Shown here: in pieces, positions 18,231 through 27,040 of the stretch
Layout: every line of letters starts with the position of its first letter
How positions within the stretch are numbered: position 1 is the stretch's first letter
Origin: JABSQH01 sp039177505
Lineage (GTDB): Bacteria > Actinomycetota > Acidimicrobiia > Acidimicrobiales > Ilumatobacteraceae
DNA: 64,000 nt
Assembly: GCA_039177505.1 (NCBI GenBank)
Contig: JBCDFR010000015.1
Location: 1-64,000 of the forward strand
Direction of reading: 5' to 3'
Program-made: the position numbers and the translations under genes
Notes under the pieces: generated by a model
Database searches by the model: none
What the model saw: the letters and a program-made list of their open reading frames with translations, nothing else
What the model was told of the DNA's origin: nothing

Positions 18231-19361
18231 GTGACCCGAACCGAAGAGCTACGGCTCCTGCTGCTGGTGAAGGGCCTCGGACTTGGCGGCGTTGAGCGGA
18301 TCGTGGTCGATCTGGCGCGCGGGCTCGCTGCACAGGGTGTTGCCGTCACTGTGGCCAACGTCAATCCCGACCGCGGGCGGTTGCGCTCGCCGATCATCGA
18401 ATCAGGTGTGGAGGTCGTCGATCTCGACGGATCCGACCTGATCGGTTTCAAGGCCGCGGCCAGACTCGCCCGACTCGTTCGCTCGCGTCGCTACGACGTG
18501 GTCCACGTTCATGGTCCGCTGCCCGCGGTGTTGGCGCGGCTCTCCACGATCGGAGAATCGAGTCCGTGCGTGGTCACGACGTCGCATACGCCCTGGAGCT
18601 CCCTTCGCGCGCCCACGCGTCTCGCGTGGTGGCTGACGGCGAGGCGCGACGATGCCTCGATCGCCGTGTCGTCGGCCGTTGCGGCGTCGCTGCCACGCGC
18701 TGCGGGGGCCTCCACACACGTCATCCCCCACGGTGTCGATCCGGAGCGGATCCACGCCGTACGCTCGCGCTACCCGCACGCGGACTCGGACGAATCGGCG
18801 CCGCTGCGAGCGATCGTGGTCGCAGGCCATCGAGATGCGAAGAACTATCCGAACCTGTTGAGATCTATCCGGGCGGCCGTTGACCTCGGCGCCGACTTCC
18901 ACGTCCTTGCGTTCGGCGATGGAGCCAGCCGCGATGCACACGCCGCGATGGCCGAGTCGTTGGGAATCGCCGATCGCATCCGCTTCCTGCCGCGAGTCGA
19001 TGACGTGCTCTCGCAGATTGCACAGTCCGATGTCCTGATCGTCGCCAGCGACTTCGAAGGGCAACCGATGGTCGCTGCCGAAGCGTTGGCGCTCGGCGTG
19101 CCGGTCATCTCGACCGCTGTCGGGCGCGTGCCGGAGATGGTGACGCCAGCAGTCGGACGCGTCGTGGCCACGCGCGATCCGAGAGCTCTGGGATCTGCGC
19201 TGGCGGAACTGGCCCGCTCGCCGGCACTCCGCAACGAACTCGCCGACGCCGCACGCTCCCGGCCGCTCGGTTGGACCGTCGACGACGTCGTCGAGCGACA
19301 CCTCGAGCTCTACGCAGACCTCGTCGACGGGGTCTACAGGGCTGGCAATCGGCAACGCTAG
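18231..19361 (+). CDS. Glycosyltransferase family 4
   Basis: A 376-residue GT-B enzyme. LLLLVKGLGLGGVERIVVD, YDVVHVHGPLPAVLARLS, the VIPHGVDPERI linker and the donor-binding DVLIVASDFEGQPMVAAEAL are in the usual order. Its first half resembles the glycosyltransferase half of the fusion at 15253-17352 (same VKGLGxGGxER and VVHVHxPLP segments), so the two are paralogues on opposite strands. The GTG at 18231 is used. It lies between the deacetylase and epimerase genes with short gaps, suggesting one plus-strand transcript from 17414 to 22457. Confidence 0.87.
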   Translation: MTRTEELRLLLLVKGLGLGGVERIVVDLARGLAAQGVAVTVANVNPDRGRLRSPIIESGVEVVDLDGSDLIGFKAAARLARLVRSRRYDVVHVHGPLPAVLARLSTIGESSPCVVTTSHTPWSSLRAPTRLAWWLTARRDDASIAVSSAVAASLPRAAGASTHVIPHGVDPERIHAVRSRYPHADSDESAPLRAIVVAGHRDAKNYPNLLRSIRAAVDLGADFHVLAFGDGASRDAHAAMAESLGIADRIRFLPRVDDVLSQIAQSDVLIVASDFEGQPMVAAEALALGVPVISTAVGRVPEMVTPAVGRVVATRDPRALGSALAELARSPALRNELADAARSRPLGWTVDDVVERHLELYADLVDGVYRAGNRQR

Positions 19362-19373
19362 ATTGCGCCAACC

Positions 19374-20321
19374 ATGCGTGTTTGTGTCACCGGCGCTGCC
19401 GGGTTCATCGGGTCGCACGTCTGTGATCGCTTGATCAATGAAGGACACCAGGTGCGCGGGATCGACGATCTCTCGACCGGTCACCTCGACAATCTCGACG
19501 ACTCCGGTGATGTCGATCTCATCGAAGGGTCGATCCTCGACGCCACCGCACTGACAGCCGCGGTGCGCGATGTCGACGCCGTGGTGCATCTCGCAGCGCT
19601 GCCGTCGGTGCCTCGCTCAGTGGCCGACCCGGTCGCGTCGCACGAGGCCAACACCGTCGGCACGATGCGCGTGCTCGAAGCGGCCCGCGCCCTCGACGAC
19701 GCGTCTGTGATCGTTGCCTCGTCGTCGTCGGTCTACGGAGCAAATCCCACGCTTCCCAAGCACGAGGCGTTGTGTCCCGCCCCGATGAGCCCGTATGCGG
19801 CGTCCAAGCTGGCGACCGAGCAGTACGCGTTGGCGTGGCAGCACTCGTATGGCCTGCGAACGCTCGCCGTCCGGTTCTTCAACGTGTACGGACCACGCCA
19901 GCGTCCGGGCCACGCCTACGCTGCCGCGATCCCTGCATTCGCCGACGCCGCATTGCGGGGACGCCGGCCACGAGTGTTCGGCGACGGCCAACAGAGTCGT
20001 GACTTCACCTATGTCGAGACCGTGGCTGAGGTGCTCGCCGACGCCGTCAATCGACGCCTCAGCCATCCCCAACCGATCAACCTTGCGTATGGCTCACAGA
20101 CCACACTGCTCGAGCTCATCGCCATGCTCGAGGAGCTACTCGCAACGTCGTTGCAACCCGAACACCTCGACGAACGAGTCGGCGACGTCCGACACAGCCG
20201 AGCAGATGCCTCAGCCGTTCGGTCGCTGTTCCCGACCATCGAGCCGACAGCCCTCGATGTCGGGCTCCGGGCGACCGTCGAGTGGATGGCACCGCTGCTC
20301 GACCGAGAGGATCGGGCTTGA
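19374..20321 (+). CDS. NAD-dependent epimerase/dehydratase (UDP-sugar 4-epimerase-like)
   Basis: A 315-residue extended short-chain dehydrogenase. VTGAAGFIGSHVCDRL is the NAD-binding glycine loop, IDDLSTGHLDNL matches UDP-hexose epimerases, and the catalytic triad is visible as ASSSSVYG plus SPYAASKLATEQY. FFNVYGPRQRP and GDGQQSRDFTYVETVAE are typical of the GalE/WbpP group. It probably interconverts UDP-GlcNAc/UDP-GalNAc or UDP-Glc/UDP-Gal for the local glycosyltransferases. Its stop overlaps a TTG start of the PqqD-like gene (TTGA), so it heads a translationally coupled four-gene set. Confidence 0.88.
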   Translation: MRVCVTGAAGFIGSHVCDRLINEGHQVRGIDDLSTGHLDNLDDSGDVDLIEGSILDATALTAAVRDVDAVVHLAALPSVPRSVADPVASHEANTVGTMRVLEAARALDDASVIVASSSSVYGANPTLPKHEALCPAPMSPYAASKLATEQYALAWQHSYGLRTLAVRFFNVYGPRQRPGHAYAAAIPAFADAALRGRRPRVFGDGQQSRDFTYVETVAEVLADAVNRRLSHPQPINLAYGSQTTLLELIAMLEELLATSLQPEHLDERVGDVRHSRADASAVRSLFPTIEPTALDVGLRATVEWMAPLLDREDRA

Positions 20322-20602
20322 CCGCACAGGTCTACCGACGAGGCGCGAGTCGTGCGTCGCGCGCCATGGAAGACCGCGTGATCCTGGCATCGATCGGCGA
20401 ACACGCCGCTCGGCCAAAGAGCGTGCTGCACCTGCACGGGCCTGCGGCACTCGTATGGATCTGCCTCGAACAACCCGGGACTGCGGCGGAGATCGAAGCA
20501 CGGCTGCGCGAGGCCGGAAGCGATGCCACGCTGGCGCACGATCACATCGCGGCGACACTCAGCGAACTCGTGCGCCACGACATCATCGAGACAGCGACGT
20601 GA
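20318..20602 (+). CDS. PqqD family peptide-binding-like protein
   Basis: A 94-residue winged-helix-like protein of the PqqD family, whose known members bind a peptide and present it to modifying enzymes. The pattern DRVILASIGEHAARPKSVLH, then LHGPAALVWICLEQPGTAAE and ELVRHDIIETA fits that family (hallmark: 'hLNxtaxxIWxxLdgxxT'). The TTG at 20318 overlaps the epimerase stop, and the stop overlaps the kinase GTG. The same PqqD/HprK-like/nucleotidyltransferase trio is described as the HPr-rel-A type system near exopolysaccharide genes, and related genes occur in lasso-peptide clusters. The substrate here is unknown. Confidence 0.68.
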   Translation: MTAQVYRRGASRASRAMEDRVILASIGEHAARPKSVLHLHGPAALVWICLEQPGTAAEIEARLREAGSDATLAHDHIAATLSELVRHDIIETAT

Positions 20603-21426
20603 CCGAACTCGGCCACTTCTCGGCGATCAATGCGGTCGTCGCTATTCGGGCCGACGAGCCACTGGCGACTGTGATCACAACGGCGCTCTCCGATCTGCAC
20701 ACCGATGCCCAGTCAACGCACCGCCTCGATGTGGCGCTCGGCGACACCGGCGAGTGGTCGCTGGCACTCGAACCTCCTGCGAAGACGGCCATCGGGCGCT
20801 ACCGCGGCGCGCTGAGCGATGTTGCGCTCGCTGACGTGATCGCCGTGTTCAACGAGCTCGCCGCGGAATCGTGCGCCGAGTCGTCGATCGTGCTGCACGC
20901 AGGATGCGTGCAGATCGACGGCGTCGCGGTCGCACTGGCCGGTCACAGTGGCGCCGGAAAATCGACGCTCACCGCTGCCTTTGCTCGGCACGGCTATCCG
21001 GTGATCAGCGAAGAGGTCACCGCGACCACGACCGACTTCAACGCCATACCGTTCCGCCGGCCGATCGGTCTGCGCGCGGCCGGTGCCTCCGCTGTCGGTG
21101 TCGTCGTGCCGAAGGGGCCCTACGACACGGTGTATCCGTGTCCGATCTCGACTCTTGGCCCGAAGGGCGATCCCGCTCCACTCAAAGCTGTCTTCGTCCT
21201 CGATCGCGACAAGGCAAGGGATCGGACGACCGGCCGTCGGCGACTCTTGCTTCCAGCGGACGCGCTCACGGCGTTGTCAGGGGAGTCGCTCGACAGCGGG
21301 GTAGATCGCCGCGCCCGATTCCGCGCGCTCGAACGTCTCTCTCGAATGGTCCCGGTGTATCGGCTCACGTACTTCGACACCTCGGCGGCAATTCAGGCCA
21401 TCGTCGATTGGCGAGACGTCGCATGA
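20599..21426 (+). CDS. HprK-related P-loop kinase
   Basis: A 275-residue protein. VLHAGCVQIDGVAVALAGHS at about residues 97-116 leads into the Walker A motif GHSGAGKSTL, as in the C-terminal domain of HPr kinase/phosphorylase; VISEEVTATT follows at the place of the second acidic site. There is no PTS HPr gene nearby, so the target is probably not HPr. Relatives in HPr-rel-A cassettes are of unknown function, and relatives in lasso-peptide clusters phosphorylate a peptide. The GTG start overlaps the PqqD stop (GTGA), and the stop overlaps the next ATG (ATGA). Confidence 0.75.
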   Translation: MTELGHFSAINAVVAIRADEPLATVITTALSDLHTDAQSTHRLDVALGDTGEWSLALEPPAKTAIGRYRGALSDVALADVIAVFNELAAESCAESSIVLHAGCVQIDGVAVALAGHSGAGKSTLTAAFARHGYPVISEEVTATTTDFNAIPFRRPIGLRAAGASAVGVVVPKGPYDTVYPCPISTLGPKGDPAPLKAVFVLDRDKARDRTTGRRRLLLPADALTALSGESLDSGVDRRARFRALERLSRMVPVYRLTYFDTSAAIQAIVDWRDVA

Positions 21427-22457
21427 GGTACCGCACACGGGGCCACGTGGAACGCGATGAGCACTACACACCGACGCAGCTGGAAGTGCTGCGATTCGAA
21501 CTACCCGGCTGGCAGCAACGTACAGTGCCACTCGGCACGCGACTGGCAACGGAGGAGATGACTGCACTCCGGCTGTGGGCGAGAAAGGAACGTCTCGCCG
21601 GGCTCGCTGAAGCGGCCCTCACCGGAGGAGCCGGCGTGGCCGAATGCCCAGAGTCGTACGTCACCGCGGTCGAGTTCGCAGCCCAGGCCGACGCGTCAGC
21701 CGCGTGGGCGCATCAAACGCTGGCGACGGCCGGTGTCGACAGTCTCGTCATCAAGGGAATCCCGGCAGCCCTGCTCGACTACGCGCTGTCGGGATGGCGA
21801 AGCACGCTCGATGTCGACCTGCTCGTGCGTAGGAGCGAGTTCTCCGATGCCATCGAAGTGCTACAGCGCGCCGGTTGCCAACGGCGACAGGCCCCGTTCG
21901 ACGTCGACTGGGAACAGCGGTTCGGGCGGTCGGTCACGATGTATGCACCCAGCGGAATCGAGATCGACGTCCACGCGATGATTTCGGAGGGGTACTTCGG
22001 CACACGGCAATCCCACGAGATCTTCTTCGACGAAGCGATGCCCCTGCAGATCGGCAGAGTTCGCTGCACAACCATGCGACCGGCGCACCGATTGCTCACC
22101 GCCTGCCACGCAGCTGCATTGTCGCGGGGGCCGCGGGCCCGGTACCTGCGCGATATCGCAGAGCTCGTTCGACGCCCTGACAGCGAATGGGTCGAGACAG
22201 TCAACGACGCAGGTGACTGTGCGGTCGTCGCGGCCGGTCTCAGTGCGGCGTCGCCACTGCTCCCATCTGAACATCCGGCCAGTCGCTGGGCTCGCACGAC
22301 CATGTACGGTCGCAGGGCGCAGGCCGCCCTGGCCCTTGCTGACTACGCCGGCCGGTACGGCTGGTCGATGCACGCCGCTTCGCGACTCATGGAGATGAAG
22401 GCCGCGGCGGTACCCGCGTTTCTGTCCCCGCTTGTCAGGAGATCTGCGAGAACGTGA
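21423..22457 (+). CDS. Nucleotidyltransferase family protein (PF14907-like)
   Basis: A 344-residue protein. The central LVIKGIPAALLDYALSGW followed by STLDVDLLVRRSEF matches the KG...DxDxLV pattern of the uncharacterised nucleotidyltransferase family, where the two aspartates bind metal and NTP. The helical C-terminal third includes ARYLRDIAELVRR. In HPr-rel-A cassettes and some lasso-peptide clusters the same family sits beside a kinase and a PqqD protein, as here. The reaction is unknown. The ATG overlaps the kinase stop. Its 3' end overlaps the convergent gene's end by 23 bp. Confidence 0.74.
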   Translation: MRYRTRGHVERDEHYTPTQLEVLRFELPGWQQRTVPLGTRLATEEMTALRLWARKERLAGLAEAALTGGAGVAECPESYVTAVEFAAQADASAAWAHQTLATAGVDSLVIKGIPAALLDYALSGWRSTLDVDLLVRRSEFSDAIEVLQRAGCQRRQAPFDVDWEQRFGRSVTMYAPSGIEIDVHAMISEGYFGTRQSHEIFFDEAMPLQIGRVRCTTMRPAHRLLTACHAAALSRGPRARYLRDIAELVRRPDSEWVETVNDAGDCAVVAAGLSAASPLLPSEHPASRWARTTMYGRRAQAALALADYAGRYGWSMHAASRLMEMKAAAVPAFLSPLVRRSART

Positions 22458-22926
22458 ACGTTGGCCCGGTCGGCGGACCCGACGACGTCTCGCACTCGAC
22501 CTGCCACACGCTGGTCAGGCTTCCAGTCTGGCCCGGGCCGCCGGTGTAGTTGCACATGCCGGTCAGTGTGAACGTGACCTGGAACGTGTCCCCGGGCTCA
22601 AACGCCTGGTTACCGTCCGTCTCCACGCGGAGACGAACCTCGTTGTCATTCGTCGCCGACACGTTCTTGGGTCCCGGGTCACTGATGAAGATATCTCGTG
22701 AGAACGACGGAATCCCAACACTCGAGTTTGGGCATTCCTCGGTCACGCTATAGAAGACTCGACACACGGACGCCGATCCATTGATGCCCGCGACCGCCGA
22801 CTCCACGGAAGCCGCAAGCGTCGGAGCGTCGTAGTTGGCGAACGCCGGGCGCGAGATGATGGTCGTCGCCGCAGCAGCGGTGGCGCCTCCAGCGGCGATT
22901 TTTTTCAGTGCGTTTCGGCGATCCAC
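22435..22926 (-). CDS. Exported protein with twin-arginine-like signal, unknown function
   Basis: A 163-residue protein with no family recognised. The N-terminus has DRRNALKKIAAGG, a hydrophobic alanine/threonine stretch and an SRPAFA cleavage-like site at about residues 25-30, resembling a Tat signal peptide. The mature part is acidic and β-rich in appearance, with four cysteines (VCRV, EECPN, MCNYTG, VECETS). The GTG start at 22926 is preceded by GGAGAGGG, a good ribosome site. It lies between the PqqD/kinase/nucleotidyltransferase genes and a GT4 gene and could be an envelope component or the client of that cassette; this is speculation. Confidence 0.7.
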   Translation of the reverse strand: MDRRNALKKIAAGGATAAAATTIISRPAFANYDAPTLAASVESAVAGINGSASVCRVFYSVTEECPNSSVGIPSFSRDIFISDPGPKNVSATNDNEVRLRVETDGNQAFEPGDTFQVTFTLTGMCNYTGGPGQTGSLTSVWQVECETSSGPPTGPTFTFSQIS

Positions 22927-23095
22927 GTGACCCTCTCCGTCTGTGGTGAAACCATCGGTCCTGGAACGACGGAACCTTAGCGATTCTTGTGGCCCGATGC
23001 CACAATTGTCGCACAGGAAACATGGTCGTCATCTTTTGGGCCCCGAAGTGGCTGAGCCACGCACTCGCGACTCGGTCGGCTCGACTCCACCGTCA

Positions 23096-24241
23096 TCACG
23101 CGGTGCGCATTCCGTAGCGACCTGCCAAGGCTGCCCACAGTCGTGACTGCTCAAAGCGCTGTCCCACCCGGCTGCGTTGGGCAGCGGCGACGTCCCGTCG
23201 CCGAGTTGGCTCGTTGACCAGTGTGGCCAGCAGCGCTCCGAGCGAGTTGCAGTCGCCGACCGCCACCAGCCACTCGCTCGGCACGGCGTCGACCGTCCCC
23301 GTTGCCGCATACCCGACGACGGGGACACCACTCGCCTGCGCCTCCAACGGCGCGTTGGGCAACCCCTCTCGAAAGGAAGGAAACACCAGCACATCCATCG
23401 CCGCGTACGCAGTCTCGGGCCGGTCCATCCACGGCACCACCACGGTCCGAGCGTGAGACTCGATGGCCCGCCGAGTCTCCGGCGGCACCCGATCCGCGTC
23501 CTCGAACGATCCGACGAGCAGCAACCACACGTCGTCGACGTCACCGAAGCGATCGCTGAACACGTCGACAAGGTCGACGATGCCTTTGTCTCGTACGAGT
23601 CGGCCCACGAACCCGACGACGGTCGAGTCGATCGGCAGACCGAATTGCTGGCGGGCCTCGCCCGTAGTGGAGTCGGACGCTGGCGAGAACCGCTCGATGT
23701 CGACCCCATTTCCGGAGCCGGCGGCCAACACGACCCCACGTGACCGGGCCAGCGCCCCCGATGTCCAGCCGACCGCCCGCAGGCTTGCGCTGTTAACGAT
23801 GACATCTGTCGCACATGCCGATGTCACCCGTTCCACTGCGATCGCGAGCCATCTACCCGGACCGTGCAGCCCCTCGAACCGATACCCCCTCACGACGTAC
23901 ACACGCACCGGCACACGGCACACGAACGCCGCCACCATCCCCAAGAGTCCGGCCTTTGGCGTCGACGCATTGACCACATCGGGCCGGGAACGGCGAATCA
24001 ACGCAACGATCGCCCACAGCGCCCGGAGATCGCGGAGCGGCGAGGGCTGTCGAACGAGCGGCACCGATGAAACCGACACACCCTGATCCCACGCGTCCGC
24101 TCTGACCTCTCCGCCGACAGCGACCTCGACGTCGAACCCCTGCTCGATCATGAACCCGAGTTGTCCGCGCACGAGCACGCTCGAGAGCTGATCGGTCAAC
24201 AGATACAACAACCGCGGTCGGCGACCCGACGAGTCGCTCAC
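23096..24241 (-). CDS. Glycosyltransferase family 4
   Basis: A 381-residue GT-B enzyme. RPRLLYLLTDQLSSVLVRGQ begins the acceptor domain and NASTPKAGLLGMVAAFVCRV is typical of the CapM/PglA-like subgroup that acts soon after the first sugar-phosphate. VVGFVGRLVRDKGIVDL and FREGLPNAPLEAQASGVPVV form the donor site. The GTG start overlaps the stop of the DUF4012 gene (GTGA). It may add the second sugar to the lipid-linked intermediate made by the sugar-phosphate transferase at 32950; that order is inferred from family trends and location. Confidence 0.86.
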   Translation of the reverse strand: MSDSSGRRPRLLYLLTDQLSSVLVRGQLGFMIEQGFDVEVAVGGEVRADAWDQGVSVSSVPLVRQPSPLRDLRALWAIVALIRRSRPDVVNASTPKAGLLGMVAAFVCRVPVRVYVVRGYRFEGLHGPGRWLAIAVERVTSACATDVIVNSASLRAVGWTSGALARSRGVVLAAGSGNGVDIERFSPASDSTTGEARQQFGLPIDSTVVGFVGRLVRDKGIVDLVDVFSDRFGDVDDVWLLLVGSFEDADRVPPETRRAIESHARTVVVPWMDRPETAYAAMDVLVFPSFREGLPNAPLEAQASGVPVVGYAATGTVDAVPSEWLVAVGDCNSLGALLATLVNEPTRRRDVAAAQRSRVGQRFEQSRLWAALAGRYGMRTA

Positions 24242-26523
24242 GGTGCCTCCGAATAGCGCCTCGGTTCGTCGGCCGGTCCATTGACCTGCACGAGTGGGAT
24301 CCCGTCCTGGTCGACGACGAGGATCTGCTGAAGCTCGGGGATCACCAGCGGCTGCGGGTTGGTTGCGAGCGTGTAGCCGTCGGGCATCTCGAGCACACCG
24401 GCCACGGCGTATTCGACGGTGAGCGATTCACCCGCCGGGATGGACACGAAGCTCGATGCCACCGTCCATCCCTGCTCGACCGCGGGCGTGTATCGGAACT
24501 CCTCGCCGTTGCTCGTTGCGCCGACGATGGGGAGAGCAGCGAACGTCGCCAGGCGCAGCGTGTTGGTCCCGTCGGGTTGCCGGGCCCTGTTGCCGATCAC
24601 GCTGTTGGGGAGTCCCGTCGCCGGGGCGGTGTTGGTCAGCGTGACCGTGATCGTTCCCGACACCTCGTTGGTCTCGGTGTCGACCACCGCGTCGTATTCC
24701 AACGTTCGTTCGAGGTACACGTCGATCTTGTTCGCCCCAGAGTTGGCGACGGAGATGGCGACACCGTCGCCTCCGTCCAGGCTGGGCAGTCCCCCTGCCA
24801 GCCGGGTTGCCGCGAACAGCTCCTGTTCCGCCTCTGCGCGTGCCCATCCGAGCAAACGGCCCTCGGCGACAAGCGGCGACAGCGACTCGATGAGCTCCAC
24901 CGGATCGGGAACCGCTCCGGAGAGCAGCCGCTCGATGGTCACCTCCGATACGTCTTCGAGGAAGTCCTCCCGATCGTCACGCCCCTCCACCTCGTCGAGT
25001 TCGTATTGATCGACGAGCAAGAAGTCGACCACGTTGTTGGCATTCAGCTGGCGATCTTGACCGTCGACGCTGACCGGACCAGTGAACCGCAGCAACTCGG
25101 CCAGCACGTACGGATCCATGGCGAACACGCCGTCGAGTTCCGTCGTCCCACCACTCTGGGGGTACAGCTCGGCGATCACTTCCGCTGTCGTTGGGAAGTG
25201 CGGCGACACGGTGACGTTCGACCACACGATGTCTTCCACGGTGCCGCCGGGCCCACTGTTGAACCCGAGGGGCCAGTACTGTGCCAGGAACTCGTCCGGT
25301 CCGGTGATGGCGCGAGTGTCGCTGCCGCCCTGGTTCAAGTCGCGGGTGCGGCCGAAGTCAGAAACGCTGATCTCGCCCTCGTCGGCGGTGATGATCGCGT
25401 AGTTCCCCATGAACCCACTCGATCCACGCGCCTCGGCGGGGGTGGTAAACGCGACGAAGTACGTCCGCGGTTCGTCTGCACCGAGCATCCCCGGCAACAA
25501 CTCGGCAGCGTGCGCTGCGTTCTCCAAGCGCGGGCGGTTCTCAGAGACCTCGTCGGCAATCTCGTCGAGCCGCTCGCTCACCGGACTCAACAGCCAGGGC
25601 GACCGCACTCCGGTGAGCGCTTCGTCGAGGGTGGCCACCGACTCGCGCACGTCGCCGAGCGGGACGCCGACGATCTCGACCGCAGTGAGATCGATCTGTC
25701 CGTCGACCAAACGCAGGTCGTCAATCACGATGGAACGAAGCGCAACAGCGAGGTCGTCGCTCGCCTGAGCGGCAGCGGCGGCGAGGTCGGCGCCAGCGGC
25801 CCGGTTCTGCGCCACGACGGGCACGAAGGCAGCGAGCTGCGCCCACGGCGCACTCAATGCAGAGTCGGCGTCGCTGAACGCTGCTGCTGCCTGCTCGAAC
25901 TGGTCGGCGGCCGCGGCGTAGTCGCCGTCGGTGGCCGATTCGATCCCATCACGGGCGAGTTGATTCCCGGCGCGCAGCGGGTCCTCGGCCTGCAGGGCGC
26001 CGAACCCGAGCCCAGCGAGGGCGACGAGTGCCACGCCAACACATGCGATTCCAGCGATCCACACGGCTCGTCGATACTGCGCATGTCGACGACGCAATCC
26101 GAACGCAATCGTCAGCGCCGCAAGAGCGAGGCCGATCAAGGCCGTCGCGCCGTGAAACGAGTCGAGATCGGATCGCGCCAATGCGTTGAACGCCAGCCCG
26201 GCCACGACGGCGCGCTCGATCACCTGTTCGCGCCGTTGCACGCCGATCCACATCGCGCCGAAGAAGGCCCCCGCTCCGAACACACCGACGACGATGTTCT
26301 CCGCCACTGCAGTTGCGATTGCCGAGGTGACGGCCAGCACCCACCACGGTGCCGACGAGCCTGCCCAGGTGACCACGCCGACTCCGATCACGGCGAGCAC
26401 GACATCGATCAGCGTTGACCCGGTCGGCTCCAACCCGGCGAACGCGGCAGCGATACCGCTCACTGCGGCGACGACAACAGTCGGGCGCTCGTCGACCCGC
26501 ATCCGGCGGCGTCGACGCGCCAT
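24238..26523 (-). CDS. DUF4012 domain membrane protein
   Basis: A 761-residue protein. A basic N-terminus (MARRRRRMRV) is followed by about six hydrophobic segments in the first 190 residues, then a large outside domain. The region EPRTYFVAFTTPAEARGSSG, followed by GNYAIITADEG, is the hallmark of DUF4012, and a β-rich C-terminal region with TITVTLTNTAP follows. The family is common in actinobacterial exopolysaccharide loci but has no established activity. ATG at 26523 is chosen over a GTG at 26535. It is co-translated with the downstream GT4 gene and divergent from the second PqqD-like gene. Confidence 0.82.
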   Translation of the reverse strand: MARRRRRMRVDERPTVVVAAVSGIAAAFAGLEPTGSTLIDVVLAVIGVGVVTWAGSSAPWWVLAVTSAIATAVAENIVVGVFGAGAFFGAMWIGVQRREQVIERAVVAGLAFNALARSDLDSFHGATALIGLALAALTIAFGLRRRHAQYRRAVWIAGIACVGVALVALAGLGFGALQAEDPLRAGNQLARDGIESATDGDYAAAADQFEQAAAAFSDADSALSAPWAQLAAFVPVVAQNRAAGADLAAAAAQASDDLAVALRSIVIDDLRLVDGQIDLTAVEIVGVPLGDVRESVATLDEALTGVRSPWLLSPVSERLDEIADEVSENRPRLENAAHAAELLPGMLGADEPRTYFVAFTTPAEARGSSGFMGNYAIITADEGEISVSDFGRTRDLNQGGSDTRAITGPDEFLAQYWPLGFNSGPGGTVEDIVWSNVTVSPHFPTTAEVIAELYPQSGGTTELDGVFAMDPYVLAELLRFTGPVSVDGQDRQLNANNVVDFLLVDQYELDEVEGRDDREDFLEDVSEVTIERLLSGAVPDPVELIESLSPLVAEGRLLGWARAEAEQELFAATRLAGGLPSLDGGDGVAISVANSGANKIDVYLERTLEYDAVVDTETNEVSGTITVTLTNTAPATGLPNSVIGNRARQPDGTNTLRLATFAALPIVGATSNGEEFRYTPAVEQGWTVASSFVSIPAGESLTVEYAVAGVLEMPDGYTLATNPQPLVIPELQQILVVDQDGIPLVQVNGPADEPRRYSEAP

Positions 26524-26638
26524 CAACCCGAGCACCTGCGCGGCATGGCCGCAGAGGCTAGCGATGCTGCGCCCGCACGGCGGTGCAGCGAACCCAAAAC
26601 AGCGCGCCCGCGGGGCGCCACCGTAGGATTCGCGGTCG

Positions 26639-27019
26639 ATGCCGGAGTCCGCCTACGCCTTGACCGACCGACCGCGCGCCGTTGACGACGTCGAGATCGC
26701 CGCCTTCGACGGTGAGATCGTCGTGTTTCATGTCGGCCCGTCGGTGGTCCACAAGCTCCCGGGGGCAATAGGGGCCGTGTGGCTGATGTGCGACGGCGAA
26801 ACCACGGTGGCCGAATTGAGCCCACAACTGACCGAGCTGTTCGGCTTGGCCGACGACGATGGCACCGACCTCGACCAGACCGTGCACTCCGCGTTGACGC
26901 AACTGGCACGCAATGGGCTGCTCGCCGGTCAGGGCGTCGTGGCCACTCGGGTCGAGGACGACGTCGCGACACGCGCAAGCGACGGGTCTGAGATCTTCGT
27001 CGCCCCACCTGACCCTTGA
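26639..27019 (+). CDS. PqqD family protein, second copy
   Basis: A 126-residue protein. AAFDGEIVVFHVGPSVVHKL, then GAIGAVWLMCDGETTVAELS and ALTQLARNGLL follow the PqqD pattern of two β-strands and a winged helix with a central tryptophan. It is larger than the copy at 20318 and carries an extra acidic C-terminal tail. A kinase-like gene follows after 21 bp, so the pair repeats the PqqD-kinase order of the first cassette. Its distance from the first cassette (about 6 kb) and its sequence difference suggest an old duplication or separate recruitment. Confidence 0.66.
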   Translation: MPESAYALTDRPRAVDDVEIAAFDGEIVVFHVGPSVVHKLPGAIGAVWLMCDGETTVAELSPQLTELFGLADDDGTDLDQTVHSALTQLARNGLLAGQGVVATRVEDDVATRASDGSEIFVAPPDP

Positions 27020-27040
27020 GGCGCAACCGGCGGCCGCTCC

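Noticed and set aside
1823..19361. Assembly error causing the many strand switches
   Set aside because: Genes are intact at every switch, ends overlap by a few bases only, and codon bias is uniform; a misassembly would be expected to break genes.
20318..22457. A PTS/HPr carbon-control operon
   Set aside because: No HPr, EI or EII gene is nearby, and the kinase lacks the N-terminal domain of true HprK.
20318..22926. A lasso-peptide gene cluster
   Set aside because: PqqD-like, kinase and nucleotidyltransferase genes fit, but no transglutaminase-like B2 protease, no asparagine-synthetase-like cyclase and no precursor peptide are adjacent.
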